A stretch of DNA of 64,000 nt. It comes from Burkholderiaceae bacterium. GTDB lineage: Bacteria; Pseudomonadota; Gammaproteobacteria; Burkholderiales; Burkholderiaceae_C. Below the pieces are notes generated by a model. It ran no database searches. It was not told the DNA's origin and saw nothing but the letters and a program-made list of their open reading frames with translations. Location of the stretch: the NCBI GenBank assembly GCA_004323695.1, contig SCRU01000013.1, positions 1-64,000 of the forward strand, written 5' to 3'. Of the stretch, positions 44,758 through 54,875 are shown piece after piece; position 1 is the first letter of the stretch, and the number at the start of each line of letters is the position of its first letter. The translations under genes were made by a program, and so were the position numbers.

Positions 44758-46215
44758 ATGGTTGTCGCCATCGTCGCCGGCATAGTGATCATCATCACCC
44801 TTGGTGTTGCGCTCTACGCGAGTCATGGGCACAGCAGGAGCAACATCAGCGAGTTTCTGGTGGGCGGGCGCTCGTTTCCCGCATGGCTGGTGTTCTTTCT
44901 TGCCGTGGGCGAGGTCTACAGCATCGGAACGCTGCTCGGGTTCCCGGGGGGCATTTATGCCAGGGGGGCGAGCTACGGCGTCTGGTTCATCGGCTACATC
45001 TTGCTCGCCTACGTGTTTGGCTATTTCTGGGGCCCGCTGATCTGGCGTGCTGGCAAAAAATACGATGCGATGACGCCGCCAGATATCCTGCGGCATCATT
45101 ACGACAGCCCGGCACTCGAAATCGTTGCGTGCGTCGCTTTGCTCATCGCACTGGTACCGTGGGGCATGTACCAGTTCATCGGGCTGCAGGCGGTACTTCA
45201 GTTGATGGGACTGAATCTGTCGCCCGTGCAGACGATGATTGTTTCCGGCATCCTGGCGTTCATTTATGTCGCAGTGTCTGGCATGCGGTCTCCCGCATTC
45301 ATTTCGCTGATCAAGGACACATTGATGGTTTTCGCAGTGATGGCCGTGGGGGTCGGTGCGCTGTTTGCCGTCGGCAAGACAGGGGTGCAGGCCGATGCGA
45401 TGCATCCGCAAGAGGCGCTTTCTGCCGCCATGACAACCATACGCGGATCGAGCATGACCTTCACCATCAGTACGGTCCTGTTTCAAGCGATGGTCTTCTA
45501 TCTTGCGCTGGGGATCAGCTATCTCCTGCCTGCCAAGTCCGAAGCCGCAGTCAAGAGGGCCACTGTCTGGATGCCTCTTTACATGCTGATTTACCCGTTG
45601 CTCACGTTTGTGTCGTTTTTTGCATTGCGACATTATCCGGCTGTGAAGAACCCTAATACCATTTTCATGGTCGTCGCTCGCGCCGAACTACCCGACTGGG
45701 CGCTTGGACTGGTTGCCAGTGGCGCGCTGTTATCCGGTTTGCTCGTGCTGGCGGTTACCGCATTGTCAATTGGTGCGCTGGTCACCCGGAATCTGTTGCC
45801 GCATGACCTTCCGTCGAACGTGCAGCGCCGCTGGAGCACGCTGTTTGTGGCGATATTCCTGGTCGTGGCAGCGCTGCTGAATCTGTATGCGGCGCAACTG
45901 ATGCTGATCATCCTCACAATTTTCTACGGCCTGGCGGCGCAGATCGCCCCTTCGATGATCGCTGTTTTGTTTGTGCGGCGATTGCCTGCGGCTGCCATCA
46001 CGGCCGGAATGGTGGTCGGCGTGGTGCTCTCGGTGGTGCTGTATCTGCATGGCCCCCAGTCTATCGGTGGACTCAACAGCGGTGTCATTTCGACAGGTGC
46101 GAACGTGCTGATCCTGTTGATCTGGCGACTGGTTGCGCCGGGAGCCGAGCGGGAGCCCATTGTTCTGTACAGACCCTCTGACCGTGGCCGTACTACTACC
46201 ACCGTGCGCTCATGA
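44758..46215 (+). CDS. Sodium:solute symporter family protein
   Basis: A 485-residue SSS-family carrier with about thirteen helices. ISEFLVGGRSFPAWLVF near the N-terminus and GGIYARGASYGVWFIGY are family marks. Last in the xsc-soe operon, it may import a sulfonate or carry an anion product; the family normally imports with sodium. No TSUP-type sulfite or sulfate exporter is seen in the operon, so the route of sulfate out of the cell is open. ATG 44758 has GAGGAG 8 bases upstream. Confidence 0.82.
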   Translation: MVVAIVAGIVIIITLGVALYASHGHSRSNISEFLVGGRSFPAWLVFFLAVGEVYSIGTLLGFPGGIYARGASYGVWFIGYILLAYVFGYFWGPLIWRAGKKYDAMTPPDILRHHYDSPALEIVACVALLIALVPWGMYQFIGLQAVLQLMGLNLSPVQTMIVSGILAFIYVAVSGMRSPAFISLIKDTLMVFAVMAVGVGALFAVGKTGVQADAMHPQEALSAAMTTIRGSSMTFTISTVLFQAMVFYLALGISYLLPAKSEAAVKRATVWMPLYMLIYPLLTFVSFFALRHYPAVKNPNTIFMVVARAELPDWALGLVASGALLSGLLVLAVTALSIGALVTRNLLPHDLPSNVQRRWSTLFVAIFLVVAALLNLYAAQLMLIILTIFYGLAAQIAPSMIAVLFVRRLPAAAITAGMVVGVVLSVVLYLHGPQSIGGLNSGVISTGANVLILLIWRLVAPGAEREPIVLYRPSDRGRTTTTVRS

Positions 46216-46286
46216 AGCATGGTCGACTTGGTCGTCAGTCGCACCGCGGTCCCGACTGATGATGGAGAATTCGCGGTTGCTAGCGC

Positions 46287-46312
46287 TCAATCCGAGCCAC
46301 GGCTCGAATTGA
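46287..46312. terminator. Possible hairpin between converging operons
   Basis: TCAATCCGAGCC (46287-46298) and GGCTCGAATTGA (46301-46312) form a 12-base stem with one mismatch. It lies between the ends of the symporter gene and the cobW-like gene. No T run follows, so termination efficiency is doubtful. Confidence 0.35.
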
Positions 46313-46373
46313 TGTTAGTGTTGCCGTAGACTTTCTCGCGAGCGGCCAAGTGCAGGGCTCGGCCGCGCAGGCG

Positions 46374-47351
46374 TCACGCCGCCTCTTGTCGGCCTTCTGA
46401 GGAATTCGCCCCGAAGATTGACCCGAGCAACTGCGCCGGCAAGCTCTGCCGCAACCCAATCGCGACTACTGCAGCGCCGCCAGTCGGTGCCACATTCGCC
46501 TTGCGCAGGGAGCCATGGCGGCCAGCAAACTGCAGTTCGGCCCAGTCATGCTCGTCGCTGCGCAGGATGCCCTTCAGACGCAGCACGCCTGCAGGCATGT
46601 CGCGCAACAACGCACGCAGGTCGGCCGCCGGGAAAACCCGTGTCGGACGACATGACCAAGTATCGAATTGGGTGCCATGGGCTGGATCGTCGTGTTCGTG
46701 GGCGTGACTACCCTCGGCATGCTCGTGCGGATCGCGGTGCGCCGGCGCGTCGGGCAGTGCCAGGCCGCTGAGCATCGGCAGCGGCACGCGCGCTTGTGTG
46801 GTCTCGAACTGCGGCGTGGCTCCGGCGATCGACGCGATCCAGTCACGCACGCGGGCGCGCTCGTCGTCCGCCGCGCGGTCGCATTGATTGACGACGATCA
46901 GATCGGCCGCTTTCAGCTGGCGTTCCAGCGTGTCGGACAGGAGCGGGTCGCGTGACTGTGCCAGCGCGACGCTTGCGTCAACCAGCACGACCACGCCGTC
47001 CAGGCTCAGTCCGGGGTCGGCACGGCCCATTTGCGCGATCCGCCATGGATCGGACACGCCACTGGCTTCGACCACCACCGCGTCGAATGGTGGCGTGGCC
47101 TCAAGCACGCGGATCAGGGCGCGGGTCAGGTCGTCGCCGATCTGGCAGCAGACGCAGCCGTTGGTCAGGGCCACCGTGTCGCCCGATGTCGATGCGATCA
47201 GGTCCGCGTCAATGTTGATGGCGCCGAAGTCGTTCACCAGCACTGCCATGCGTACGCCCCTGGCGTTGCTCAGCCAGTAGTTCAGCAAAGTGGTTTTTCC
47301 GGATCCGAGAAAGCCGCCGATCACCGTCAGCGGCAGGCGCTTTTTCGTCAT
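46374..47351 (-). CDS. CobW/COG0523 GTP-dependent metallochaperone
   Basis: A 325-residue G3E GTPase. The P-loop is GGFLGSGKTTLLN, the metal site CVCC is in LTNGCVCCQIGDDL, and a histidine-rich linker (DPHEHAEGSHAHEHDD) lies near 205-220. Such proteins deliver zinc or other metals to client enzymes. Its start lies 7 bases after the stop of a metal-dependent amidohydrolase gene, the most likely client. It is the last gene of the dipeptide-type ABC operon. A link with CobST is conceivable but not indicated. Confidence 0.88.
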   Translation of the reverse strand: MTKKRLPLTVIGGFLGSGKTTLLNYWLSNARGVRMAVLVNDFGAINIDADLIASTSGDTVALTNGCVCCQIGDDLTRALIRVLEATPPFDAVVVEASGVSDPWRIAQMGRADPGLSLDGVVVLVDASVALAQSRDPLLSDTLERQLKAADLIVVNQCDRAADDERARVRDWIASIAGATPQFETTQARVPLPMLSGLALPDAPAHRDPHEHAEGSHAHEHDDPAHGTQFDTWSCRPTRVFPAADLRALLRDMPAGVLRLKGILRSDEHDWAELQFAGRHGSLRKANVAPTGGAAVVAIGLRQSLPAQLLGSIFGANSSEGRQEAA

Positions 47352-47358
47352 TCGAGCC

Positions 47359-49029
47359 TCACCCCTTGCGAGCTTCGAACACCCGGCCAGACAGCACTGT
47401 GCCCCATACCCGCACGTCCTTCAGCGCCATCGGATCCACTGCAAGCGGGTCATCTTCGAGCACACAAAAGTCGGCACGTTTACCACACTCGATGCTACCA
47501 ATTTCTTGGTCGAGTTTGAGCGTCCACGCCGGCCCCAGCGTGATTGCATGCAATGCCTGTGGCACGCTGATGCGCTGCGTCTCGCCCAGCACACGCCCGG
47601 ACGGAGTGACGCGATTGACCGCACACCAAGCCGTGAACAAAGGGCCGAGCGGCGTGACCGGAGCGTCGGAATGGATGGCGAGCGGCACGCCGGCCGCCAG
47701 CGCGCTGGCGCAGGCATCCATGCGGTGCGCGCGATCGGGTCCCATCGTCATCTCGAAGTGCTGGTCGCCCCAGTACCAGATGTGGTTGGTAAAGAGGTTG
47801 GCACACAGGCCCAGGGTGGCCATACGGCGGAACAGCGGCGCGTCGATCATCTGCCCGTGTTGCAAGGTGTGGCGATGATCGGGCCGTGGCGCACGCGTGA
47901 GCACGCGTTCGATCGCGTTGATGGCGACTTCGCTGGCCTCGTCAGCATTCGTGTGCGTATGGATCAACAGGCCCGCGCGGTGATAAGTCTCGAAATCGAC
48001 CTCGTATTGCGCTGGCGCAGTGACCCAGATGCCGTTCGGCGCGCCGTTGAAATATCCCGGCCAGCGCAACCGCGCCGAGAAGCCCTGAATCGATCCGTCG
48101 AGCATCATTTTCACGAGGCCATAGCGCAGTCTGTCGGTATTGCGAGAAACCAGACCTTTCACATGCTCGGCCCCGAGCGCAGCACCATGCGTGCCATGAA
48201 AGGCCTGGAACGCGGGCAGGATGCGGATGCTGCAATCGTCATCGGCAAGCGCCGATTCGAGGACCTTGCAATCGGCATCCGTGAGCCTGTTGACCAGGTC
48301 CGTCGCGGTCGTCACGCCCTGCATGCACGCGAGCGCGGCGAACGAGCGCACACCGTCCTCGGTCATCGGCGCGAGTACCCCGGTCTCGCCGATCTTGCGC
48401 ACCACCAGGAACATGGCGGCAGGCTCCTGCAACTCGCCTGTGGGCTCGCCGGCGTTCGCGCCGCCCTGGAACTTGACAACGCCTTCGACCTCGTTGTCAC
48501 GCGTGATATCGGCCAGCCGCAGCATCGCCGAGTTCACATTCATCATGTGTCCGTTGGCGTTGGTCACCACGATCCGGCGTGTTTTGCTGACACGGTCGAG
48601 GTGCTCCACCGTCATGCGTTCCCCGCCGAAGTAGATCGGGTCGAACCCCCACGCGATCAACGGCTCAGCGTCGCCCTTGCCGGCAGCGCGCATTTGCGCG
48701 TCGACTTCGCTCAAACGCGCCACCACCGCGTCCATCGACCGCAAGCCACGCCAGACCTTGCCGTTTGGATCGCGCCGGTCGAACCAGCCGAGGTAGTGCA
48801 TGTCCCACACGCTGCCTTCCTTCAGGTGGCAGTGTCCTTCGACCAGGCCGGGCATCAGCACCTTGTCTGCGAAGCGCCCGTCGAGCGTGTAGGTGCCCCA
48901 CGCGTGCATGCGATCGAGGTCGCCGACCGCAAGGATGCGCCCGTCACGCACCGCAACGTGCGTGGCCTCGGGTTGCATCGGGTTCATTGTGATGATCTTG
49001 CGGGCGGAATAGACGGTTGTGTTAGTCAT
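47359..49029 (-). CDS. YtcJ-like amidohydrolase
   Basis: A 556-residue metal-dependent amidohydrolase (amidohydrolase_3 group). The HxH metal site is H66 and H68 in GLVEGHCHLK; later ligands are in LIHTHTNADEA, LQHGQMID and HSDAPVTPLGPL. Known relatives cleave N-acyl or N-formyl bonds and similar amides, but the substrate cannot be read from sequence. In an operon with an oligopeptide-type ABC importer and a metallochaperone, in the middle of a sulfonate locus, it may release an aminosulfonate from an imported conjugate (inference). The frame is open to 49128 within dppF; ATG 49029 fits the family start. Confidence 0.82.
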   Translation of the reverse strand: MTNTTVYSARKIITMNPMQPEATHVAVRDGRILAVGDLDRMHAWGTYTLDGRFADKVLMPGLVEGHCHLKEGSVWDMHYLGWFDRRDPNGKVWRGLRSMDAVVARLSEVDAQMRAAGKGDAEPLIAWGFDPIYFGGERMTVEHLDRVSKTRRIVVTNANGHMMNVNSAMLRLADITRDNEVEGVVKFQGGANAGEPTGELQEPAAMFLVVRKIGETGVLAPMTEDGVRSFAALACMQGVTTATDLVNRLTDADCKVLESALADDDCSIRILPAFQAFHGTHGAALGAEHVKGLVSRNTDRLRYGLVKMMLDGSIQGFSARLRWPGYFNGAPNGIWVTAPAQYEVDFETYHRAGLLIHTHTNADEASEVAINAIERVLTRAPRPDHRHTLQHGQMIDAPLFRRMATLGLCANLFTNHIWYWGDQHFEMTMGPDRAHRMDACASALAAGVPLAIHSDAPVTPLGPLFTAWCAVNRVTPSGRVLGETQRISVPQALHAITLGPAWTLKLDQEIGSIECGKRADFCVLEDDPLAVDPMALKDVRVWGTVLSGRVFEARKG

Positions 49030-49064
49030 GGTGAAGTTGGCATTGCGAAAATGAGAAAGAGGGA

Positions 49065-50132
49065 TCAGGCCGCGGGCATCGCAAGAGGAGCGTGGGGCCG
49101 GCCATCGACCAGGTCGACACGACGACACCGCACCCAGTGGTCGCTGGCTATTTCACGCAGCGGCGGCAGCTCGGACACGCAAGCTGGCTCCGCCACCGGA
49201 CAACGTCCTGCGAAGCGACAGCCCGCTGGCGGGTTGATCGGACTCGGTGGGTCGCCACTGAGCTTGATTCGTTGGGCGGCGTGCTTGCGCCCGCCGTGGA
49301 CAGTGGGCACCGCCGACATCAGCGCCACGCTATACGGGTGCAACGGGCTCGCGAAGAAGGCCTTGCGCGGCGCGCGCTCGACAATCTGACCCAGGTACAT
49401 CACCGCGATGTCGTCGCAAATGTGCTCGACCACGGCCATGTCGTGCGAGATGAAAAGGTAGGTCAAGCCGAGCTCGCGCTGGAGCCGTGCAAGTAGATTC
49501 AGGATCTGGGCACGGATCGCGATATCCAGTGCGGACACCGGCTCGTCGCATACAACCAGTTCAGGGTTTGTGGCCAACGCTCGTGCAATGTTGATGCGCT
49601 GGCGTTGGCCACCGGAAAACTGGTGTGGGAAAAGGTGCTGCTGCTCTGGCCGAAGGCCCACAGCGTTGAAGAGCTCTGCGACACGTTCGATGCGCTGCGC
49701 CGGCGTTCCCACCTGCATCAGGTCGAGCGGGGCACGCACGGTCGCGCCAGCGCGCTCGCGTGGGTTCAGCGACGAGAAAGGGTCCTGGAAGATGATCTGC
49801 AGGCGTGCGCGCGCCTTGCGCAGTGCTTCACCTTCGAGCGCGCCGAGGTTGGTGTCGCCGAGCTGGATGTGCCCGGCGGTGATTGGCGACAGGCGCATCA
49901 CCGCGAGTGCGGTGGTGGTCTTGCCCGAGCCGGATTCGCCTACGACCGCCAGTGTCGTGCCGCGTGCGATGTCAAACGTCACGCCATCGACAGCCCTGAC
50001 CACTTCGGGAGCCTGAAACCAGCCCGATTTATTGCGCGGAAAGTGGACGTGCAAGTCACTGACCGACAGCAGCTTGCCTGATGCCGCAGCTATTGGCTCG
50101 GTGTGCAATGCGGGTTTTGCCATCGTCGTCAT
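49065..50132 (-). CDS. Oligopeptide-type ABC transporter ATPase (DppF-like)
   Basis: A 355-residue ABC ATPase. Walker A GESGSGKTTTA, the signature FSGGQRQRINIARAL, and Walker B LVVCDEPVSALD are intact; the C-terminal cysteine-rich part (GCRFAGRCPVAEPAC) is the oligo/dipeptide-binding-ATPase extension found in DppF/OppF. It overlaps the DppD-like stop by 4 bases. It powers the importer together with the DppD-like protein. Confidence 0.93.
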   Translation of the reverse strand: MTTMAKPALHTEPIAAASGKLLSVSDLHVHFPRNKSGWFQAPEVVRAVDGVTFDIARGTTLAVVGESGSGKTTTALAVMRLSPITAGHIQLGDTNLGALEGEALRKARARLQIIFQDPFSSLNPRERAGATVRAPLDLMQVGTPAQRIERVAELFNAVGLRPEQQHLFPHQFSGGQRQRINIARALATNPELVVCDEPVSALDIAIRAQILNLLARLQRELGLTYLFISHDMAVVEHICDDIAVMYLGQIVERAPRKAFFASPLHPYSVALMSAVPTVHGGRKHAAQRIKLSGDPPSPINPPAGCRFAGRCPVAEPACVSELPPLREIASDHWVRCRRVDLVDGRPHAPLAMPAA

Positions 50133-51166
50133 GCGGCCACTGCCGTATCCAGCGCATGCAGCCAGCAGGCTACACCGTGCGCGCCGCTGTCGGCTGCAGG
50201 TACCGCTTGCGCACCGGCCACGAACATCGGCGGTACTTGCACGGCGCAGTGCGGCATCGCGTGAGGGCAGCGTTCACGAAACGCACAGCCGCTGCCCAGC
50301 TCCCAGATGGAAGGCACAACGCCCGTGATCTCGGCGAGGTCCACGCGCTCGTGCTGCAGGCTGCTGCCAAGTTCGGGCAGGCAATCGATCAGGCCCTGGG
50401 TGTAGGGATGACCCGGTTGCGACACAACCTCGTCGGTCGTGCCCTGCTCGATCACCCGGCCGGCGTACATCACGATCACCCGATCGGCCATTTCGGCAAT
50501 GGCTCCCATGTCGTGCGTGATGAGTATGATCGCAGTCCCTTTTTCGCGCTGCAGCTCGCGCAACAAGTCGAATATCTGCGCCTGCACCGTGACGTCCAGG
50601 GCCGTGGTGGGCTCATCCGCGATCAGAATGTCGGGACGGCACGCCAACGCCATTGCAATCATGACGCGCTGGCGCATGCCACCTGAAAGTTGATGGGGGT
50701 ACTCGTCGACGCGCCGCTCCGGGGCAGGGATGCCAACCTGCTGCAGCATCTCGATCGTGCGCGCGCGCGCCGCGGCGGTGTCCAGCCCCGCGTGCAATCG
50801 CAGCGACTCGCCAATCTGATTGCCGACGGTGAACACCGGGTTCAGCGCCGTCATGGGTTCCTGGAAAATCATCGAAATGCGATTGCCGCGCACTTTGCGC
50901 ATCTGGGCTTCGTCGGCCTGCACCAAATCCTGCCCCTGGAAAAGCACTCGCCCTCCACTGATGTTACCGGGCGGCGAGGGTATGAGCCGCAGCAACGCCA
51001 GCGCCGTCATGCTCTTGCCACAACCCGATTCACCGACCACGCCCAGCGTCTCGCCGCTCTTCAGTTCGAAATCGACGCCGTTCAGCACCAGCGCCTTGCC
51101 TCGGCGGGTCTTGAATTCCACGCGCAGGTCTTCGACCTGAAGCAGCGGTGCACTGGCGCTCGCCAT
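50129..51166 (-). CDS. Oligopeptide-type ABC transporter ATPase (DppD-like)
   Basis: A 345-residue ABC ATPase. Walker [12 protein letters not shown], the signature [15 protein letters not shown] and Walker [13 protein letters not shown] are present; the cysteine-rich C-terminus ([15 protein letters not shown]) is typical of DppD/OppD. ATG 51166 shares one base with the stop of the upstream permease gene. The longer frame to 51448 lies inside that permease gene. Confidence 0.93.
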   Translation of the reverse strand: MASASAPLLQVEDLRVEFKTRRGKALVLNGVDFELKSGETLGVVGESGCGKSMTALALLRLIPSPPGNISGGRVLFQGQDLVQADEAQMRKVRGNRISMIFQEPMTALNPVFTVGNQIGESLRLHAGLDTAAARARTIEMLQQVGIPAPERRVDEYPHQLSGGMRQRVMIAMALACRPDILIADEPTTALDVTVQAQIFDLLRELQREKGTAIILITHDMGAIAEMADRVIVMYAGRVIEQGTTDEVVSQPGHPYTQGLIDCLPELGSSLQHERVDLAEITGVVPSIWELGSGCAFRERCPHAMPHCAVQVPPMFVAGAQAVPAADSGAHGVACWLHALDTAVAA

Positions 51167-52074
51167 TAACGTTCCCTCAGCTTCGGGTTGAGCGCATCGT
51201 TGAGGCCATCGCCGATCAGGCTGATGGCCAGCACGGTGATGAAAATCGCCAGCCCCGGAAAAGTCACGGCCCACCAGCACGACAGCACATAGGGCTGGCT
51301 CGCGCCAATCATCAAACCCCAGCTCATCTGGTTTGGATCGCTCAAACCGAGGAACGACAACCCCGCGGCAAACAGAATTGCACCTCCGATCGCCAGCGCG
51401 GATGAGACGATCAGCGGTGGCAGCGCGTTCGGCAGAATCACTTTCCACATGATGCGCGCGTTACCCGCACCGATGGCTCGCTCGGCACGCACGAACTCGA
51501 GATTCCGGAACCGGAAGAATTCGGCGCGGGTCAGGCGCGCGGTGCCGGGCCAGATGACGATGCCGATGGCAATGGTGACGGTGACCGGCGTTGGCGTGAA
51601 GAGCGACACTACCACCATCGCGAACAGGAGTGCCGGCAGCACCTGGAAAAATTCCATAATGCGCATCAGGATCGCGTCAACTTTCCCGCCGTAGTAGCCT
51701 GCGAACGCACCCAAGGTGATGCCAATGAGCACCGAGAGCGCTGCCGCAAATGCGCCCACCAGCAAGGTCGCACGGCCACCGTAGACGAGGGTTGTGAATA
51801 CGTCGCGGCCGAGGTAGTCGGTGCCCAGCCAGGCTCCGGCGCTAAAGGGCGGCGTGAACGGTGCCGCGCTGATCGCAAACGGGTCGGCATCCAGCACCCA
51901 GGGCCCGGCAATGGACACAATCACCACGATCAGAAGCAGCACGATGCCTGCAATGGCCGAGGGATTGCGCAAAAACATGCGCAGCGCCTCGGCGCCCGGG
52001 CTTTCGACTTTGAGTGTTGGCCGCTCGGGAGCGGCTACGGCGGCTGCAGTAACCGGGACTAAGGGCGAGCTCAT
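51166..52074 (-). CDS. Oligopeptide-type ABC permease (DppC-like)
   Basis: A 302-residue inner-membrane permease with six helices. The N-terminal cytoplasmic piece is followed by FLRNPSAIAGIVLLLIVVIV, then LGTDYLGRDVFTTLVYGGR, the hallmark of DppC/NikC, and the EAA loop ERAIGAGNARIMWKVILPNA. It overlaps the DppB-like stop by 4 bases (ATGA at 52074). Confidence 0.93.
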   Translation of the reverse strand: MSSPLVPVTAAAVAAPERPTLKVESPGAEALRMFLRNPSAIAGIVLLLIVVIVSIAGPWVLDADPFAISAAPFTPPFSAGAWLGTDYLGRDVFTTLVYGGRATLLVGAFAAALSVLIGITLGAFAGYYGGKVDAILMRIMEFFQVLPALLFAMVVVSLFTPTPVTVTIAIGIVIWPGTARLTRAEFFRFRNLEFVRAERAIGAGNARIMWKVILPNALPPLIVSSALAIGGAILFAAGLSFLGLSDPNQMSWGLMIGASQPYVLSCWWAVTFPGLAIFITVLAISLIGDGLNDALNPKLRER

Positions 52075-53045
52075 GATGTCCTCATTCGAGGGTCGATCCA
52101 TCGATAACAAAGGTCGGTCAGAAGGTTCATCACGACGACGACGATGGACGATAGCAACAGCAAGCCGAGGATGGTCGGGTAATCACGCCGTAGCACGGAG
52201 TCAAATGCGAGGCGGCCGAGGCCCGGCCAGTTGAAAACAGTTTCGACCAGGATCGCGCCGGAGAGCACATTGCCGAACTGCATCCCCAGGATGGTGATCA
52301 CCGGCATCAGGGCGTTGCGCAGAGCATGTTTGTACAGTACAACCCCATCGGATAAGCCCTTGGCGCGCGCCGTTCGAATGAAATCCGATCCCAGTACATC
52401 GAGTGTCGATGAGCGAGCCAGCCGGCTGTATTGCGCCAGGTAGATCAGGCTCAGTGACGTCATGGGCAGCACCAAATGGTACAGGACGTCCACGGCCGCT
52501 TTCAGGCCACCACCACTCGCATCGATGGCGTGCATGCCCGAAACCGGCAGGATGGGGACGACCGATGCAAACAGGATCATCAACATGATCCCGGTCCAGA
52601 ACACGGGGGCTGCAAAGCCGAACATGGATAACACGGTGATGCACTGCGACAACAGTCCGTTCGGTTTGCGAGCCGAGAGCACCCCCAACGCCGTCCCCAG
52701 AACAAACGCAAACAGCACCGAACTCAGCACCAGCAACAAGGTGGCCGACAGGCGCTGCATTACGAGGTGCGAGACCGGCTGGTTAAAAAAATACGAGTAA
52801 CCGAGATCCCCGTGCAGCACCTTGTCGAGATACACGCCGAGTTGCACCGGCAGCGGTTTGTCAAGACCGTACTGGGTACGCAGTTGCGCCATCAACTCGG
52901 GTGACATGCCGCCACTGGCGCCCGCGATGGTGGCCACCGGATCACCCGGGGCGGCATGCACCAGCACAAAATTGAGTACCACGACCGCGAGCACCAGGGC
53001 AATGCCCTGGAGCAGGCGGGAGAGCAGCGCGCGCGCGAATTTCAT
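52071..53045 (-). CDS. Oligopeptide-type ABC permease (DppB-like)
   Basis: A 324-residue permease with six helices. The DppB/NikB pattern is clear: NFVLVHAAPGDPVATIAG near the N-terminus, YGLDKPLPVQLGVYL, and the EAA loop RTARAKGLSDGVVLYKHALR. It is the first membrane gene after the binding-protein gene, 72 bases downstream of it. Confidence 0.94.
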   Translation of the reverse strand: MKFARALLSRLLQGIALVLAVVVLNFVLVHAAPGDPVATIAGASGGMSPELMAQLRTQYGLDKPLPVQLGVYLDKVLHGDLGYSYFFNQPVSHLVMQRLSATLLLVLSSVLFAFVLGTALGVLSARKPNGLLSQCITVLSMFGFAAPVFWTGIMLMILFASVVPILPVSGMHAIDASGGGLKAAVDVLYHLVLPMTSLSLIYLAQYSRLARSSTLDVLGSDFIRTARAKGLSDGVVLYKHALRNALMPVITILGMQFGNVLSGAILVETVFNWPGLGRLAFDSVLRRDYPTILGLLLLSSIVVVVMNLLTDLCYRWIDPRMRTS

Positions 53046-53117
53046 GTGGGGTCGTCCGGACTCTTTAGAGCGGTTGTGCGCTGAGGGGCCCGTCTAAACG
53101 GCGTCGGAAGCAGGGTC

Positions 53118-54713
53118 TTACGTGAGGTAGACCTCATCGTAAGGCGACATTGGCCCCCAGATGGTTGTTGGTACATTACCGACCTTTTTGCCGGTCACGG
53201 TGTGGTACGGAATCACATTGATGTAGTCGATGGGCAGGTCGTCGGTCACAATCTTCTGGAACGTGGCGTAGTAGGCCTTGCGTACCGTCGGGTCGAGAGT
53301 GGTGGCCGCATCGTTCAGGAGTTCGTCGACCTTCGGATTTCGGTACGACATTGTGTTGGTCCAGACGATTGGTTTGATATTGGTCGACAGGTAAGTGCGG
53401 GCCACGCCAATCACGGGATCGCCCCAGTTGAAGACAATATCCATCGCCAGATCGAAATCGTGGGTCGCCATGCGCTTGGCCCAACTCGGGAAGTCGGCCG
53501 AGGTACGGACTTCAACTGCAATGCCGACCTTTTTTAGCTGGCCGCGGATGTATTCGGCCACGGTCTTTTGCTGGTCATCTACGCCCGGCAGGTAGTCGAT
53601 TGTCAGCTTGAATCGCTCGCCGTTTGCTCCCACCTTGTACCCGGCGGCGTCGAGCATGGCGGCAGCTTTTTTCAGATCATAGGGATACCGGTGGAGATCC
53701 TGTGTCGCGAACGGACTGCTGGCAATGATGGGGCCATCGTCCGGCACCGCAAACCCTCCCATGAGCGCTTTGGTGATGAAGTTCTTGTCGATCGCGGTGG
53801 CGATGGCCCTGCGCACCTGAACGTCGGAGAGCGGCTTCTTGGCGGTGTTGAACTCCATCCAGTTCAGCGCGCCAATGCCTTCATAGCCCCTGGCCGTAAG
53901 TGTGAATTGCTTTTCGTTGGCCAGGCGTCGCAAGTCCGTCGGCACGCTGACAAAGGGCATCATATTGATGTCGCCGCGCTCCAGGCTTAGCATCAGGCTG
54001 GCACTATCAGGGTTGATGCTGATGATGACCTTGTCCAGATAGGGCTTGCCGGGCAGGAAGAATTTGTCAAAGCGCTCCATCACGATGCGCTGACTGGGGT
54101 TGAACTCGACAACCTTGAAGGGCCCCGAGCCAATCACATTCACCGAATTGCGTGGATGGGTCAGCAGGCTCTGTCCGTCATCGTAAATATGCTTGGGCAG
54201 GATGGGGCATAGCGCAGGCGACATGCACAGCAGCAAGGCTGGATGCGGTGTGCTCGTCTGAATCACGGCAGTGTGCGCGTCGGGAGTGTCGACCCGCACG
54301 ACCGGCGCCATCATCGTCTTGAAGGGGTGATTCGCCTTGATCGCCATCACGGTGAATGCAACGTCGGCCGAGGTGACGGGCTGGCCGTCGTGGAACAGCG
54401 CGTTCTTGCGCAGGTTCAGCGTCAGCGACTTGCCGTCCTCGGCCATCTTCCACGATTCCGCCAGATAGGGCTGGGGGTTCCATTTGTCGTCGAAGCGCAG
54501 CGGGCTCGCGAAGATCTGGGTGGAAGGCATTGCGGTAGCGACGCCCGATTGAACTGCACCATTGAGATGTCGCGGCACCTGGGTGGTGCCGAGTACGAAA
54601 GTACCCCCACGTTTGGGCTCCTCTGCCAAGGCTGACAACGGAAACGTGCCTGCGGCGGCGGCCAGCAGCGCAAAGTCTAATGTCTGGCGGCGAGTGAAGC
54701 GGGGATTCATCAT
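53118..54713 (-). CDS. Extracellular solute-binding protein, family 5
   Basis: A 531-residue periplasmic binding protein of the oligopeptide/dipeptide/nickel/opine family. The N-terminus MMNPRFTRRQTLDFALLAAA is a twin-arginine-type signal with cleavage after a small-residue stretch near 32. The core has AESWKMAEDGKSLTLNLRKN and DVAFTVMAI, typical of family 5. The ligand is unknown. ATG 54713 has GGAG 8 bases upstream. It leads the operon down to the cobW-like gene, and a GCCAG-repeat element lies 88 bases upstream. Confidence 0.92.
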   Translation of the reverse strand: MMNPRFTRRQTLDFALLAAAAGTFPLSALAEEPKRGGTFVLGTTQVPRHLNGAVQSGVATAMPSTQIFASPLRFDDKWNPQPYLAESWKMAEDGKSLTLNLRKNALFHDGQPVTSADVAFTVMAIKANHPFKTMMAPVVRVDTPDAHTAVIQTSTPHPALLLCMSPALCPILPKHIYDDGQSLLTHPRNSVNVIGSGPFKVVEFNPSQRIVMERFDKFFLPGKPYLDKVIISINPDSASLMLSLERGDINMMPFVSVPTDLRRLANEKQFTLTARGYEGIGALNWMEFNTAKKPLSDVQVRRAIATAIDKNFITKALMGGFAVPDDGPIIASSPFATQDLHRYPYDLKKAAAMLDAAGYKVGANGERFKLTIDYLPGVDDQQKTVAEYIRGQLKKVGIAVEVRTSADFPSWAKRMATHDFDLAMDIVFNWGDPVIGVARTYLSTNIKPIVWTNTMSYRNPKVDELLNDAATTLDPTVRKAYYATFQKIVTDDLPIDYINVIPYHTVTGKKVGNVPTTIWGPMSPYDEVYLT

Positions 54714-54800
54714 TTGCAAAACTCCTGAACAGTAAGCATTTGAGATTGCCCCACGAAGGAGGCACTGTCAACCATGCAAACGCCCAACCGGAGGTCGGAT

Positions 54801-54834
54801 GAAGGAGCCAGTGACGAGGAATCTATGGAGCCAG
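54801..54834 (-). promoter_or_regulatory. MocR-type operator before the dipeptide-type ABC operon
   Basis: GAAGGAGCCAG begins the element, and a second GCCAG starts exactly 23 bases after the first (54807 and 54830). It aligns with elements at 56791 and 61150. It is about 88 bases upstream of the binding-protein start. Confidence 0.55.
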
Positions 54835-54875
54835 AGCGTCCCAACGTGGGAGTTAACGGCCCCGGCAGTTCCGAA

